Origin: Acidobacteriota bacterium
GTDB lineage: Bacteria > Acidobacteriota > Thermoanaerobaculia > Multivoradales > J023
Direction of reading: 5' to 3'
Length of the DNA: 64,000 nt
NCBI GenBank assembly: GCA_029263315.1
Contig: JAJCXR010000063.1
Span: 1 to 64,000 of the forward strand
Shown: piece after piece, positions 1-7,550 of the stretch
How positions within the stretch are numbered: the stretch's first letter is position 1
Layout: each line of letters begins with the position of its first letter
Translations under genes and position numbers: made by a program
Notes under the pieces: generated by a model
Told to the model about the DNA's origin: nothing
What the model saw: only the letters and a program-made list of their open reading frames with translations
Database searches by the model: none

Positions 1-59
1 CTGCGCTCCCGGGTCGGGCGGACCAGGCTACGGACACCGGCCCCGCTGGGGCCACAGAA
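1..59. repeat. dispersed intergenic repeat, terminator-like tail element
   Basis: This stretch is nearly identical to 18919-18977 and partly like 27430-27480. It contains the hairpin GGCCCCGCTGGGGCC followed on the + strand by a T-rich run (61-79), so it resembles an intrinsic terminator for a + strand gene left of the window. The same unit recurs at a place with no + strand gene upstream, so it is better treated as a mobile or dispersed repeat that carries a terminator-like fold. Confidence 0.65.
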
Positions 60-75
60 GTTTTTCTTCTCTTTC

Positions 76-143
76 TTTGACCCTGAAAGGGTACTCCCTA
101 GGAGACCAGGGTCAGGAGCGTAGCGACGCCACCCTGGGAGCGA
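76..143. repeat. dispersed intergenic repeat, core element copy A
   Basis: The core begins with TTTGACCCTGAAAGGGTA and ends with the CAGGGTCAGGAGCG segment and a CCACCCTGGGA tail. GACCCTG and CAGGGTC are inverted repeats that can close a hairpin. Copies lie at 1437-1490 (nearly identical) and 27251-27315 (diverged). All three are intergenic. Confidence 0.7.
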
Positions 144-298
144 CGCCACCCTGGGAGCGACACCACCCTGGGAGCGACACCACCCTGGGAGCAACGCCAA
201 CCTGGGAGCAACGCCAACCTGGGAGCAACATCACCCCGGGGGCGACACCACCCCGGGAGCAACACCACCCCGGGAGCGACGCCACCCCGGGGAGCGAT
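128..298. repeat. 17-bp tandem array, about 10 units
   Basis: Ten consecutive units of consensus gccaccctgggagcgac occupy the stretch, with changes mainly at unit positions 1-2, 5, 8 and 15. The last unit is 18 bp. The array grows out of the end of the neighbouring core repeat. An open frame crosses it, but only because the repeat lacks stops; it has no recognisable protein. From 299 to 399 I see nothing further. Confidence 0.8.
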
Positions 299-399
299 GC
301 AGTCCTAGGGATTGACCTGGCGTACCGCGGAGCTCCCCTGCCTTCAAAGACCCGATTTATTGATTCGACGAAGAGCCACCAAACGCTGACCCGAGATAA

Positions 400-915
400 T
401 TACGAATCCGCCATCTCGCGAAACGCTGCATGGTAGTGGATATCCCCGGAAGCATCCTTCAAATAGCCGGGCACCAGCTCCAGCACCATAAAGACCTCCT
501 CCGGCACTTCGAATTCACAGCCGAGACCAAAACGCACCGACGGCACAAAGCCGAACCGCGGGTAATACTCCGCGTGCCCCAACACCACCACCGCACCGAC
601 CCCCAAGGCCCGGCAATGATCGAGCCCGGCGTGGACCAAAGCCCCGCCGATGCCTTGTTTCTGGCGCCGGGGCACGACGGCCATGGGGGCGAGCCCCATC
701 AGTTGTAGATCGGCATGGCCCGGCAAGGTGACCGGTGTGAACAGGATATGCCCGACAATTTGCCCGGCTTCGTCGGCCACCAGGGAGACGATCGGAGCCG
801 CTCGCTGGCGCAAGGCATCGACTAAATCTGCCTCCCCGTGGTCTTCGAAGGCAGCCGCCAGCAGCGAGTGGACGGCCCCCCAATCGGCTTCGGTCTCACC
901 GCGAATTTCGATCAC
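400..915 (-). CDS. GNAT family N-acetyltransferase (YhbS-like)
   Basis: The 171-residue protein has the GNAT fold order: an N-terminal MIEIRGETEADW strand-helix, a central strand (residues about 45-60), and the acetyl-CoA loop PRRQKQGIGGALV near residues 82-95. The segment HAEYYPRFGFVPS is typical of YhbS-type acetyltransferases. The substrate cannot be read from sequence. Its ATG overlaps the stop of the upstream SRPBCC gene by 4 bases, so the two are probably co-transcribed. Family assignment is firm; the role is unknown. Confidence 0.88.
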   Translation of the reverse strand: MIEIRGETEADWGAVHSLLAAAFEDHGEADLVDALRQRAAPIVSLVADEAGQIVGHILFTPVTLPGHADLQLMGLAPMAVVPRRQKQGIGGALVHAGLDHCRALGVGAVVVLGHAEYYPRFGFVPSVRFGLGCEFEVPEEVFMVLELVPGYLKDASGDIHYHAAFREMADS

Positions 916-1355
916 GCCGGCTGCGCCTCGCAGTAGCTCTTGACGGCGTCCATGTCGGCTTCCACCGCCTTGACCACCATGCCTCGAATGAGGGTATTGG
1001 TCACCTTCGACAGCAGCTTGTAGGCCCTGGCATCCATCGTCATGGTGAGCACCGTCTTACCGTCCTGCGGGGCGACCTCGAAAAGGGAATCCCACACCGT
1101 GCCGTGGGTGTCGGAGACGCAGCGTATGCGCCGATTGGTTTCGAGCTCCGTCACCTCGATTTCCGTTGTCGCCTGGTGTCCCTTGACGACGCGGGTTTCT
1201 CGGAAACGGGTGCCGACCCCCGACTGTACGTCCGACAGGATCTCGACTTCGACGATATGGGGCACGGCCTGAGAATATTTGCCAATGTCAGCGATCGTCT
1301 CGAAGACCCTTTCGAGAGGAGCGTCGATGGTGAGCTGCGAGGTGATGGTCTGCAT
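912..1355 (-). CDS. SRPBCC / polyketide cyclase-like protein
   Basis: A 147-residue single-domain protein starting MQTITSQLTIDAPLERVFE. The opening, a beta strand followed by an Ala-Pro-x-x-x-Val-Phe helix, and the long C-terminal helix are those of the START/Bet v1-like SRPBCC fold, which binds hydrophobic ligands. I chose the ATG at 1355 because GAGGAG lies just upstream; an open extension to 1406 has no such site and runs into a repeat. Probable operon with the following acetyltransferase (ATGA overlap). Ligand unknown. Confidence 0.85.
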   Translation of the reverse strand: MQTITSQLTIDAPLERVFETIADIGKYSQAVPHIVEVEILSDVQSGVGTRFRETRVVKGHQATTEIEVTELETNRRIRCVSDTHGTVWDSLFEVAPQDGKTVLTMTMDARAYKLLSKVTNTLIRGMVVKAVEADMDAVKSYCEAQPA

Positions 1356-1436
1356 GGGGCTTTTCTCCTCGGTTTGATCTTCCCTCGCCGGCCCTCCCGG
1401 GACCACCGAGGTCTGTTCGCTCTTTCTTTGACCCTG

Positions 1437-1490
1437 AAAGGGTATTCCCTAGGAGACCGGGGTCAGGAGCGTAGCGACGCCACCCCGGGA
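1437..1490. repeat. dispersed intergenic repeat, core element copy B
   Basis: This copy is almost identical to 76-130, including the preceding pyrimidine run and the TTTGACCCTGAAAGGGTA opening. The closing heptamer is CGGGGTC instead of CAGGGTC, so the hairpin has a mismatch. Unlike copy A, there is no tandem array here; only a short CCACCC-containing tail follows. Confidence 0.7.
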
Positions 1491-1593
1491 ACGACGCCAC
1501 CCGGGGATGGGCACCATCACAAAGACGCCGCGGCAGCCCGCGCGTCCCCCGTTTCTCCCACATCACCAGCCCAGGGGCAGAGATCGTCCGCCG

Positions 1594-1878
1594 TCAGTAG
1601 ACTTCGTCGTGGGTTCCTATTTCAATCAGAAAGATAGAGTCGGGCGCCTCGTCATCCTCCTTGAGGAGCTCGAAGATGATCCGTAGATCGTAGCCTGCTG
1701 AACATGCCCAGGAGCCTTCGAGCTTCCCCTTCAGCTTGTGAGTCGCCAGGCTGGAGGCGAAAGGATCGGCCGCCAAGAGCCTCAGCGTACGGGCGATGGA
1801 GTCGCGGCGCTTGGGAGACCTCTTGACGGCTCACTTGAATGCGCGCTTGAACGACGGTCCCCAGACGAGCTCCCCCAA
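1594..1878 (-). pseudogene. RelE/StbE-family toxin, interrupted by a nonsense codon
   Basis: Read from a TTG at 1878, the frame gives MGELVWGPSFKRAFK, then TGA (1831-1833), then AVKRSPKRRDSIARTLRL and onward through HKLKGKLEGSWACS, YDLRIIFEL and a C-terminal IGTHDEVY. This matches the whole length (~94 residues) of a RelE-type mRNA interferase family whose N-terminus typically reads LVW-x-x-SF-x-RAFKR-x-VKR. The stop sits where an Arg codon is expected, so a single CGA to TGA change would explain it. The remaining downstream open frame is only about 60 residues. Probably a dead toxin, unless the stop is read through or is a sequencing error. Confidence 0.7.
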
Positions 1879-2096
1879 TCGCTCAGCTCGCTCATCAGGT
1901 CGTCGACTGAGCCGCGGGTCACCTCTCCACGGTCATACTCGCTTCGGGCTTCGGCGATTCGGTCGGCAAGGGCGCCGCGATGGCGCTCGCGCCTCCGACG
2001 CCGGATGATTTGTAGCAGCTCATCCTGCTGCGGTTCGGGTAGCGACTCGACTATCTCCAGGGCGTCGTGGAATCCCACGGTCTTTGCAACATCCAC
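1782..2096 (-). CDS. probable antitoxin of the decayed RelE-type pair
   Basis: A 104-residue frame that is alpha-helical and charged: a helix rich in Glu and Leu, then a run RRRRRERHRGALADRIAEA, then RGSVDDLMSELS. That last block is the usual C-terminus of the small antitoxins partnering this toxin family (DLM-x-E). The frame continues about 33 residues past it into the toxin gene, so the original stop has probably been lost. A CAAGTGG/GAGG-rich stretch lies upstream. It overlaps the toxin by about 97 bases. Assignment rests on position and the DLMSEL motif. Confidence 0.6.
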   Translation of the reverse strand: MDVAKTVGFHDALEIVESLPEPQQDELLQIIRRRRRERHRGALADRIAEARSEYDRGEVTRGSVDDLMSELSDWGSSSGDRRSSAHSSEPSRGLPSAATPSPVR

Positions 2097-2195
2097 TTGC
2101 TCGACCTCCTCGTGGACTTTCAGGAACCGGCTCGTGGGTGATCCTGCCCACCCGCCTTAGTGAGCCTACCACGGCGTCTTTCAGGGCGAAGACCA

Positions 2196-3266
2196 TCACA
2201 AAGACGCCGCAGCAGCTCGCGCGTTCCCCGTCCACCCCACATCACCAGCTCCGTCGACCGACGGCAACTCGATCAACCGCCCCCTCTCCTCCAATGATCG
2301 GGCCGCCGCTTCGAGCACGGTGAGCACACGGCCCCCACAGCGGGCATCGGTTTGGGGTCGATGGCCGTCGCCGACGCAGTCCACAAAATGGGCGATCTCG
2401 GTGCCCAGGGGCTCGGCGGCGTCGCAGGGCAGCACGGTCATGCCGTCGTCGCGGTAACGGACTCGCGGCGGGCCACCCGGGACGGAGTCGTCGAGGGCGA
2501 AGCCCTTGTCGTAGAGGCTGACCTTGCCCTCGGTTTTGGTGTCGTCGTAGGCGACCATGCGGCGGCTGCCTCCGATGTGGATGCGCCGTACTTTGACCGG
2601 TGCCACCCAGCTGACGTGCAGATGGGCGATCATCGAGCCGGGATAGAAGAGGGTGAGGAAGGCGAGGTTATGGTTTTGATCGGCCAGGTGCCTGGCACCG
2701 GTGGCGGAGACGGCCACCGGTGGCACATCGAGCAGGTAGTCGAGGATCGACAGGTCGTGCACGGCGAGGTCCCACAGCACGTTGACGTCCGACTGGAAGA
2801 CCCCGAGGTTGGCCCTGACGGAGTCGTAGTAGAGCACTTCTCCGAGATCGCCGGCGGAGATCAGTTGCTGGATGCGGCGCACCGCGCCCGAGTAGACGAA
2901 GGTGTGGCCCACCATCAAAGTCAGGTGGCGTTTGGCGGCTTCTTCGTCGAGGCGCTGGGCCTGCTCTGAGGACGTCGCCAGGGGTTTTGCCACCAGCACG
3001 TGTTTGCCGGCCCGCAGACTTTCCAGGGCGACGGGGAAATGGGTGCCGGCGGGGGTGGCCACCACCACGGCATCGACGTGGGGATCGGCGATCAAGTCCC
3101 GGTAATCGGTGTGGGCCCGGACCTGCGGATCCCCCTGCTGCACGACATCGAGTCGCTGCGCTGAGAGATCACAGACGTGCACCACGCGGGCGCCGTCTGC
3201 GGAGGCGAAGTTGCGAATCAGATGGGATCCCCAGTAGCCGCAGCCGACGACGCCGACACCGATCAC
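2196..3266 (-). CDS. Gfo/Idh/MocA family sugar dehydrogenase
   Basis: About 356 residues. The N-terminus VIGVGVVGCGYWGSHL is an NAD(P)-binding Rossmann motif; VAKPLATSSEQAQ carries the family's conserved Lys-Pro, and the C-terminal half is the GFO_IDH_MocA beta-sheet domain. The start is GTG at 3266, overlapping the acyltransferase stop as GTGA. The pairing with a hexapeptide N-acetyltransferase resembles WbpB/WbpD of UDP-diacetamido-uronate synthesis, so oxidation of a UDP-sugar is likely, though not proven. A GTGCCTGGCAC palindrome (2688-2698), also common in the repeats near 18.7 kb, lies inside the gene. Confidence 0.87.
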   Translation of the reverse strand: MIGVGVVGCGYWGSHLIRNFASADGARVVHVCDLSAQRLDVVQQGDPQVRAHTDYRDLIADPHVDAVVVATPAGTHFPVALESLRAGKHVLVAKPLATSSEQAQRLDEEAAKRHLTLMVGHTFVYSGAVRRIQQLISAGDLGEVLYYDSVRANLGVFQSDVNVLWDLAVHDLSILDYLLDVPPVAVSATGARHLADQNHNLAFLTLFYPGSMIAHLHVSWVAPVKVRRIHIGGSRRMVAYDDTKTEGKVSLYDKGFALDDSVPGGPPRVRYRDDGMTVLPCDAAEPLGTEIAHFVDCVGDGHRPQTDARCGGRVLTVLEAAARSLEERGRLIELPSVDGAGDVGWTGNARAAAASL

Positions 3267-3730
3267 GTTTTGCCCCTGAGCCGTGCCGGGACTCCGGCGA
3301 CGATCTCCGACGCCGCGACGTCGCGGGTGACGACGGCACCGGCTCCGATCAAGGCCGTTTCGCCGATCGTCACGCCGCACAGGATGACGGCGCCGCTGCC
3401 GATGGAGGCGCCACGCCGCACCCGGGTCGGTACGACGCTCCAGTCGTCCTCATCTTGCAACTGCCCGTCCGCCGTGGTGGCTCGAGGGTACTTGTCGTTG
3501 GTGAAGACAACACCATGGCCGACAAAAACTTCGTCCTCGATCGACACCCCTTCGCAAATGAAGGTGTGCGACGAAATCTTGCAGCGGGCGCCCACCATGA
3601 CGCCTTTCTGGATCTCGACAAAGGCGCCGATCTTGGTCTCGTTGCCGATTCGGCAACCGTAGAGATTGACCAAATCCGGCTGCGGTATCACGACTCCGGG
3701 GCCAAGGATGACGTCGTCTGCTATCGGCAT
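3263..3730 (-). CDS. left-handed beta-helix (hexapeptide) acyltransferase, WbpD-like
   Basis: The 155-residue protein is built of hexapeptide repeats ([LIV]-G-x-x-x-x), for example VILGPGVVIP, RIGNETKIGAFVEIQKGVMVGA, SIGSGAVILCGVTIGE. The loop FTNDKYPRA and the end AGVPARLRGKT are typical of UDP-2-acetamido-3-amino-uronate N-acetyltransferases (WbpD/WlbB). The start MPIADD was chosen because the earlier in-frame ATG extension is not hexapeptide-like. It would act in the cytoplasm on a nucleotide sugar, together with the adjacent dehydrogenase. Confidence 0.85.
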   Translation of the reverse strand: MPIADDVILGPGVVIPQPDLVNLYGCRIGNETKIGAFVEIQKGVMVGARCKISSHTFICEGVSIEDEVFVGHGVVFTNDKYPRATTADGQLQDEDDWSVVPTRVRRGASIGSGAVILCGVTIGETALIGAGAVVTRDVAASEIVAGVPARLRGKT

Positions 3731-4029
3731 GTTGTTGGGCTCATCCTGTCTATGCGGTCGACCTAAAATCTGGCACGTCAGCCTGGCCCGTCGGCCTGGC
3801 CCGTCAGCTAGCTCAATTTCTCTGAAATGATGCGCAGTATACCGGAAGCCTGGTCGCCCACAAACCACGGCGGGCCCGCTCTACGGCTTTCCGAAGGGGG
3901 TAGCTCGAGCTTGGAAGGCGATCCGTAGAATGCATCTGGTATATGCTGAGGTGGCCGTCAAGGACTCAAAAGGTGACCGAGGAGCCCCCAATGGGGGCCG
4001 ACAGCCGATTTCGAAACGTGTTCCTGACT
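3731..4029. other. divergent intergenic region at the head of polysaccharide locus A
   Basis: This 299-bp gap separates the minus-strand acyltransferase from the + strand glycosyltransferase operon. It holds a short 13-bp direct repeat (CGTCAGCCTGGCC, about 2.5 copies, near 3777-3805). I could not assign a convincing -35/-10 pair, although promoters for both directions must lie here or just inside. Confidence 0.4.
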
Positions 4030-4959
4030 ATGGATCTGATCTCCGTCATCCTCCCCGCCTACAACGGCGAAGCCACCATCGCCGAGACGCTGCGCTCGGT
4101 GCTGGCGCAGACCCATCACCACCTCGAAGTGCTGGTCATCGACGACGGCTCGAGCGATCACACAGCGGCGATCGTCGAAGCTTTCCCCGATCCCCGCGTC
4201 AGGCTGCACCGCTTCGCCAACCGCGGCGCTCCGGTGAGCCGCAACCGAGGTATCCGCGAGGCGGCGGGCCGCTACCTCTCCTTCATCGACGCCGACGATC
4301 TGTGGAGCCCGGACAAGCTGGAGAAGCAGCTGGCCGCCCTGGAACGGGAGCCGCAGGCGGGGGTGGCCTACAGCTTCACCGTCTACATCGACGCAGCCGG
4401 TGAGCTGCTGCGCCGCGGTTTCCACGAACCCATCTCCGGCAATGTCCTGCGGCAGCTGTGTGTGCGCTTTTTCCTGCAAAACGGTTCCAACGCCCTGGTA
4501 CGCCGCGAGGTCTTCGAGCGTATCGGCCGCTTCGACAAAAGCTTCGAGGTCTGCGACGACTACGACTTCTACCTGCGGGCCGCCGAGCACTTTCAGTTCG
4601 CCCTGGTGGCGGAGGATCAAATCTTCTACCGGGTGCGCAGCGGCTCCCTCAGCACACAACCGCACAAGATGCGACGGGGCAGTCATCGGGCGATCCATGC
4701 GGCGGTGCAACGCTCGCCGGAGCTGCGTCCCCTGCTGCGGGAGGCCATCGCGGTGACCGACGGCTACGTCATAGGCAAGGCGTTGCAGAATCCTCGGGAG
4801 TGGCGCAACATCGCCCTCTGCGCCAGCTGCCTGGTCAGCCATGTGCGGGCCGGGCGGGCCGGTTTGCGTCTCCTCCTGGCGCGGCGCGACCGCGCCGGCT
4901 ACTGGTTGAAACGCATCGCCTCTTGGCTGTTGACGGCACGGCGACTGGAAACCCCATGA
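4030..4959 (+). CDS. family 2 glycosyltransferase
   Basis: 309 residues, GT-A fold. The N-terminus MDLISVILPAYNGEATIAETL is the classic GT2 opening, DDGSSDHTAAI binds the nucleotide, and FIDADDLWSPDK gives the metal-binding Asp-x-Asp region. The frame extends upstream but the conserved domain begins at this ATG. It should transfer a sugar from a nucleotide donor at the cytoplasmic face. The stop overlaps the next ATG (ATGA), starting a run of translationally coupled genes to 13343. Confidence 0.9.
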   Translation: MDLISVILPAYNGEATIAETLRSVLAQTHHHLEVLVIDDGSSDHTAAIVEAFPDPRVRLHRFANRGAPVSRNRGIREAAGRYLSFIDADDLWSPDKLEKQLAALEREPQAGVAYSFTVYIDAAGELLRRGFHEPISGNVLRQLCVRFFLQNGSNALVRREVFERIGRFDKSFEVCDDYDFYLRAAEHFQFALVAEDQIFYRVRSGSLSTQPHKMRRGSHRAIHAAVQRSPELRPLLREAIAVTDGYVIGKALQNPREWRNIALCASCLVSHVRAGRAGLRLLLARRDRAGYWLKRIASWLLTARRLETP

Positions 4960-5855
4960 CCATTTCAGTGGTCATTCCAGTGCACGACGATGCCGAGCAT
5001 CTGGCGGTTTGCCTGGGCTCGATCTTCGCCAAAGCGTCGACCCCGACGGATGAGCCGCTGCAAGTGGTGGTGGTCGACGACGGCTCCGGCGATCGGCCGG
5101 AGGAGGTGGCGGAGCGCTACCCCGTCGAGCTGGTGCGCCTCAACCGTTGCCGAGGCGCGGCCCATGCCCGCAACGTGGGGGTACGCCATGCCCGGGGCGA
5201 GGTCGTCCTGTTCACCGACGCCGACTGCGAGGTGATGGCGGATTGGGCGCCACGTTTCAGCGACGCCCTACGACGCGCCCACGCCGAGAACCCGGCGGTG
5301 GTGGCGCTCAGCGGCAAAGTCGACTCGGCGGCGGGCTGGGTCGAAAAGGGTCATGCCTACGCCGGCTACGCCTACGTCCAGGGGGGAGCCGAACGGCCGA
5401 CGGAGTGTTTCAATACCGCCTGCGCGGCGATCTTTCGGCCTACCTTCGAGCGACTGGAGGGATTCACCGAAGAGCTCAAGGCCCACGAGGATCACGACTT
5501 CGGCTTGCGTCTGAAGGCAGGGGGGCACCGCACCCGCTTCGTGCCGGAGATCGAAGTCTTTCATCGCCATGGCATCCACAGCTGGCGTCAAATGCTGAGC
5601 AAGCACTATCGGTGGGGCCTCGCCGCCGGTCTCAAGATCGAGCGCTGGCACCCGCAGCGCCTCGGCCGTTTCCTGGCCTTGCTGCGCAATCCCCTCAGCC
5701 ACTTCCTGCTGATCGTGCCCCTGGCCTTGCTGACCACTGGCAAAATCGTCCGCCACCTGCTGCCCATCGATCGACGGGTGCTGCTCTACTCGCCGACGAT
5801 CCTATTGTCGAAGCTGGCATTTCGTTGGGGCTGCTTCCGAGAGCGCAACGCCTGA
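4956..5855 (+). CDS. family 2 glycosyltransferase, membrane-associated
   Basis: 299 residues beginning MTISVVIPVHDDAEHL, with VVDDGSGDRPEEV and LFTDADCEVMADW as the nucleotide and metal-binding blocks and HEDHDFGLRLKAGGHR as the acceptor/catalytic region. The last ~60 residues are hydrophobic (HFLLIVPLALLTTGKIV and beyond), suggesting membrane association. The much longer frame upstream is a shadow of the previous gene. Coupled by ATGA to its neighbour. Confidence 0.9.
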   Translation: MTISVVIPVHDDAEHLAVCLGSIFAKASTPTDEPLQVVVVDDGSGDRPEEVAERYPVELVRLNRCRGAAHARNVGVRHARGEVVLFTDADCEVMADWAPRFSDALRRAHAENPAVVALSGKVDSAAGWVEKGHAYAGYAYVQGGAERPTECFNTACAAIFRPTFERLEGFTEELKAHEDHDFGLRLKAGGHRTRFVPEIEVFHRHGIHSWRQMLSKHYRWGLAAGLKIERWHPQRLGRFLALLRNPLSHFLLIVPLALLTTGKIVRHLLPIDRRVLLYSPTILLSKLAFRWGCFRERNA

Positions 5856-5868
5856 GGAGGGCCCGACC

Positions 5869-6729
5869 ATGACGATGACCACAAGATCTGCGGCCAAAGC
5901 TGCCGGCGAGGGGGCGATCGATCCCGAAGCCTGGAAGCGGCAGGACCGTCGCTACCACGGGCGGCGGGAGATCGCCGCCAGCTACGACCGTCGGGTGAGC
6001 CGCTTCTATCACCTGGATCACCGCCACTACACCCTCGACCCGTGGGCTCGCCGTCTCGCGGCGGCGGGGGCCCGGCGAGTGCTCGACTTCGGCTGCGGCA
6101 CCGGTATCGCAACGCTGCAATACCTGGCCCTCGGCTTCAAGGTCATTTCCCTCGACGCCTCCCTGGCCATGGTCGCCGAGCTCCGTGCCAAGGCTCGGGA
6201 CTGCGGCACCACGGTGTATGGCGTCGTGGCGGACGGCGAGTGCCTACCCTTTCGCGACGGCGCCTTCGACGCCGTCGTCTGCACCGGCGTGTTGCATCAC
6301 ATGCCGAGAATAGGACCCGCCGTCCGCGATCAGGCGAGGGTCCTCGCGGAGGCCGGCCAGCTGTTCATCTCCGAGCCCTATGGTCACCGCCCCTGGTTTT
6401 CGCAGCCGGGGCATCTGCTCTTCAGCCTGGCCAAATGGCTGCGGGATCAGCTGCGGGCTCGGCTGCGGATGGAGCCACCGGGGGCCCGCGAGCGTCCCCT
6501 CGGCCGCCGCGAGGTGGCGGAGGCCCGCGCCGCCCTCGAGGCGGCCGGCATGCCCCATGAGGTCATTTGCTTCGCCTATTGGCCCTACGCCTGTGGCTAC
6601 TTGCCGGAGTCGATCGCCCGGCCGCTGATGCAACTCCTCGACCGCCTCAAATCCACTGAACGGGGCGACGCGGTGCGCATCGAAGCCCGGCGACCAACCA
6701 AGGGTTTTCCCCCAGAGGCCCGAGCATGA
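5869..6729 (+). CDS. class I SAM-dependent methyltransferase
   Basis: 286 residues. Motif I VLDFGCGTGI at residues 71-80 and the acidic strand end VISLDASLAMV bind SAM, and VVCTGVLHHMPRI is the motif IV/post-IV region. No substrate-specific domain is visible. Placed among glycosyltransferases, it may methylate a glycan or lipid-linked intermediate. The stop overlaps the next start (ATGA). Confidence 0.88.
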   Translation: MTMTTRSAAKAAGEGAIDPEAWKRQDRRYHGRREIAASYDRRVSRFYHLDHRHYTLDPWARRLAAAGARRVLDFGCGTGIATLQYLALGFKVISLDASLAMVAELRAKARDCGTTVYGVVADGECLPFRDGAFDAVVCTGVLHHMPRIGPAVRDQARVLAEAGQLFISEPYGHRPWFSQPGHLLFSLAKWLRDQLRARLRMEPPGARERPLGRREVAEARAALEAAGMPHEVICFAYWPYACGYLPESIARPLMQLLDRLKSTERGDAVRIEARRPTKGFPPEARA

Positions 6730-7550
6730 TCGATATCTCGCTGATCACCGTCAGCACCGATGAAGCGGACGACCTCGCCAAGTGCTTGGCTTCCATCTAC
6801 CAAGAAGAGCACGCCTTCAGCTACGAGGTGCTGGTGGTCGACAACGCCTCCACCGACGGCACCCGCGAGCTGCTCGAGCGCTATCCTGCGGTCCGCGTGA
6901 TCACCACCCCTGAGCGCATGGGCTACATCGAGAACAACAACCTGGCCATCGCCCAGGCCGGCGGTCGCTACTTGCTGACCATGAATGCCGACGTGGTGCT
7001 CCAGCCCGGCACACTGGCCTACATGTTGGACTTCATGGACAAGCACCCCGACGCAGCCATGGGGGCTTGCCGCTTGATGTTCGAGGACGGCAGCCTACAG
7101 CTCACCTGTCGGCGCTTTCCCAATCCACTGATCTACCTCAGTCGATTGCCGCATTTCCTGGGCTGGATTCCCGGTCTCAAGCGTCTGGCCGACAACAGGG
7201 TGGCGCGCAGTTATGTTTTGGGCGACTACGATCACCGGACAACTCGCACCGTCGATTGGTCGATTTCCGCCTTCTTCATGATGCGGCGCTCGGTGGTCGA
7301 AAAAATCGGACCTTTTTCCGATGACTTGCGGCAACCCTTCTACCTGGAGGATGTGGACTGGTGCTTTCGGGCCCATGTGGCCGGTTACCGGGTGTACTAT
7401 GTACCAGAAGTTTGGGCAACCCACCTCTATCGCCAATCGAGCGTGCGGGGACTCAACCGACTGAGCTTCGTGCACTTGGCCAACATCCTGATTTTCTTCC
7501 GCAACAACGGCTGGCCCATGCTGCTCGGCAAACACAGGAGACACCGATGA
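6726..7550 (+). CDS. family 2 glycosyltransferase, rhamnosyltransferase-like
   Basis: 274 residues. MIDISLITVSTDEADDLAKCL and VVDNASTDGTREL are followed by IENNNLAIAQAGGRYLLTMNADVV, the arrangement seen in WbbL-type rhamnosyltransferases. EDVDWCFRAHVAGYRVYYVPEV forms the catalytic ED-x-D block. Donor sugar not certain. The stop overlaps the ATG at 7547. Confidence 0.88.
   Translation: MIDISLITVSTDEADDLAKCLASIYQEEHAFSYEVLVVDNASTDGTRELLERYPAVRVITTPERMGYIENNNLAIAQAGGRYLLTMNADVVLQPGTLAYMLDFMDKHPDAAMGACRLMFEDGSLQLTCRRFPNPLIYLSRLPHFLGWIPGLKRLADNRVARSYVLGDYDHRTTRTVDWSISAFFMMRRSVVEKIGPFSDDLRQPFYLEDVDWCFRAHVAGYRVYYVPEVWATHLYRQSSVRGLNRLSFVHLANILIFFRNNGWPMLLGKHRRHR

Noticed and set aside
128..298. Possible CRISPR array
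   Set aside because: The 17-bp units are adjacent with no spacers and there are no cas genes in the window.
77..436. 119-residue + strand open frame
   Set aside because: It exists because the 17-bp array lacks stops; composition is repetitive (WERHHPGSDTT-type) and it has no ribosome site or family resemblance.
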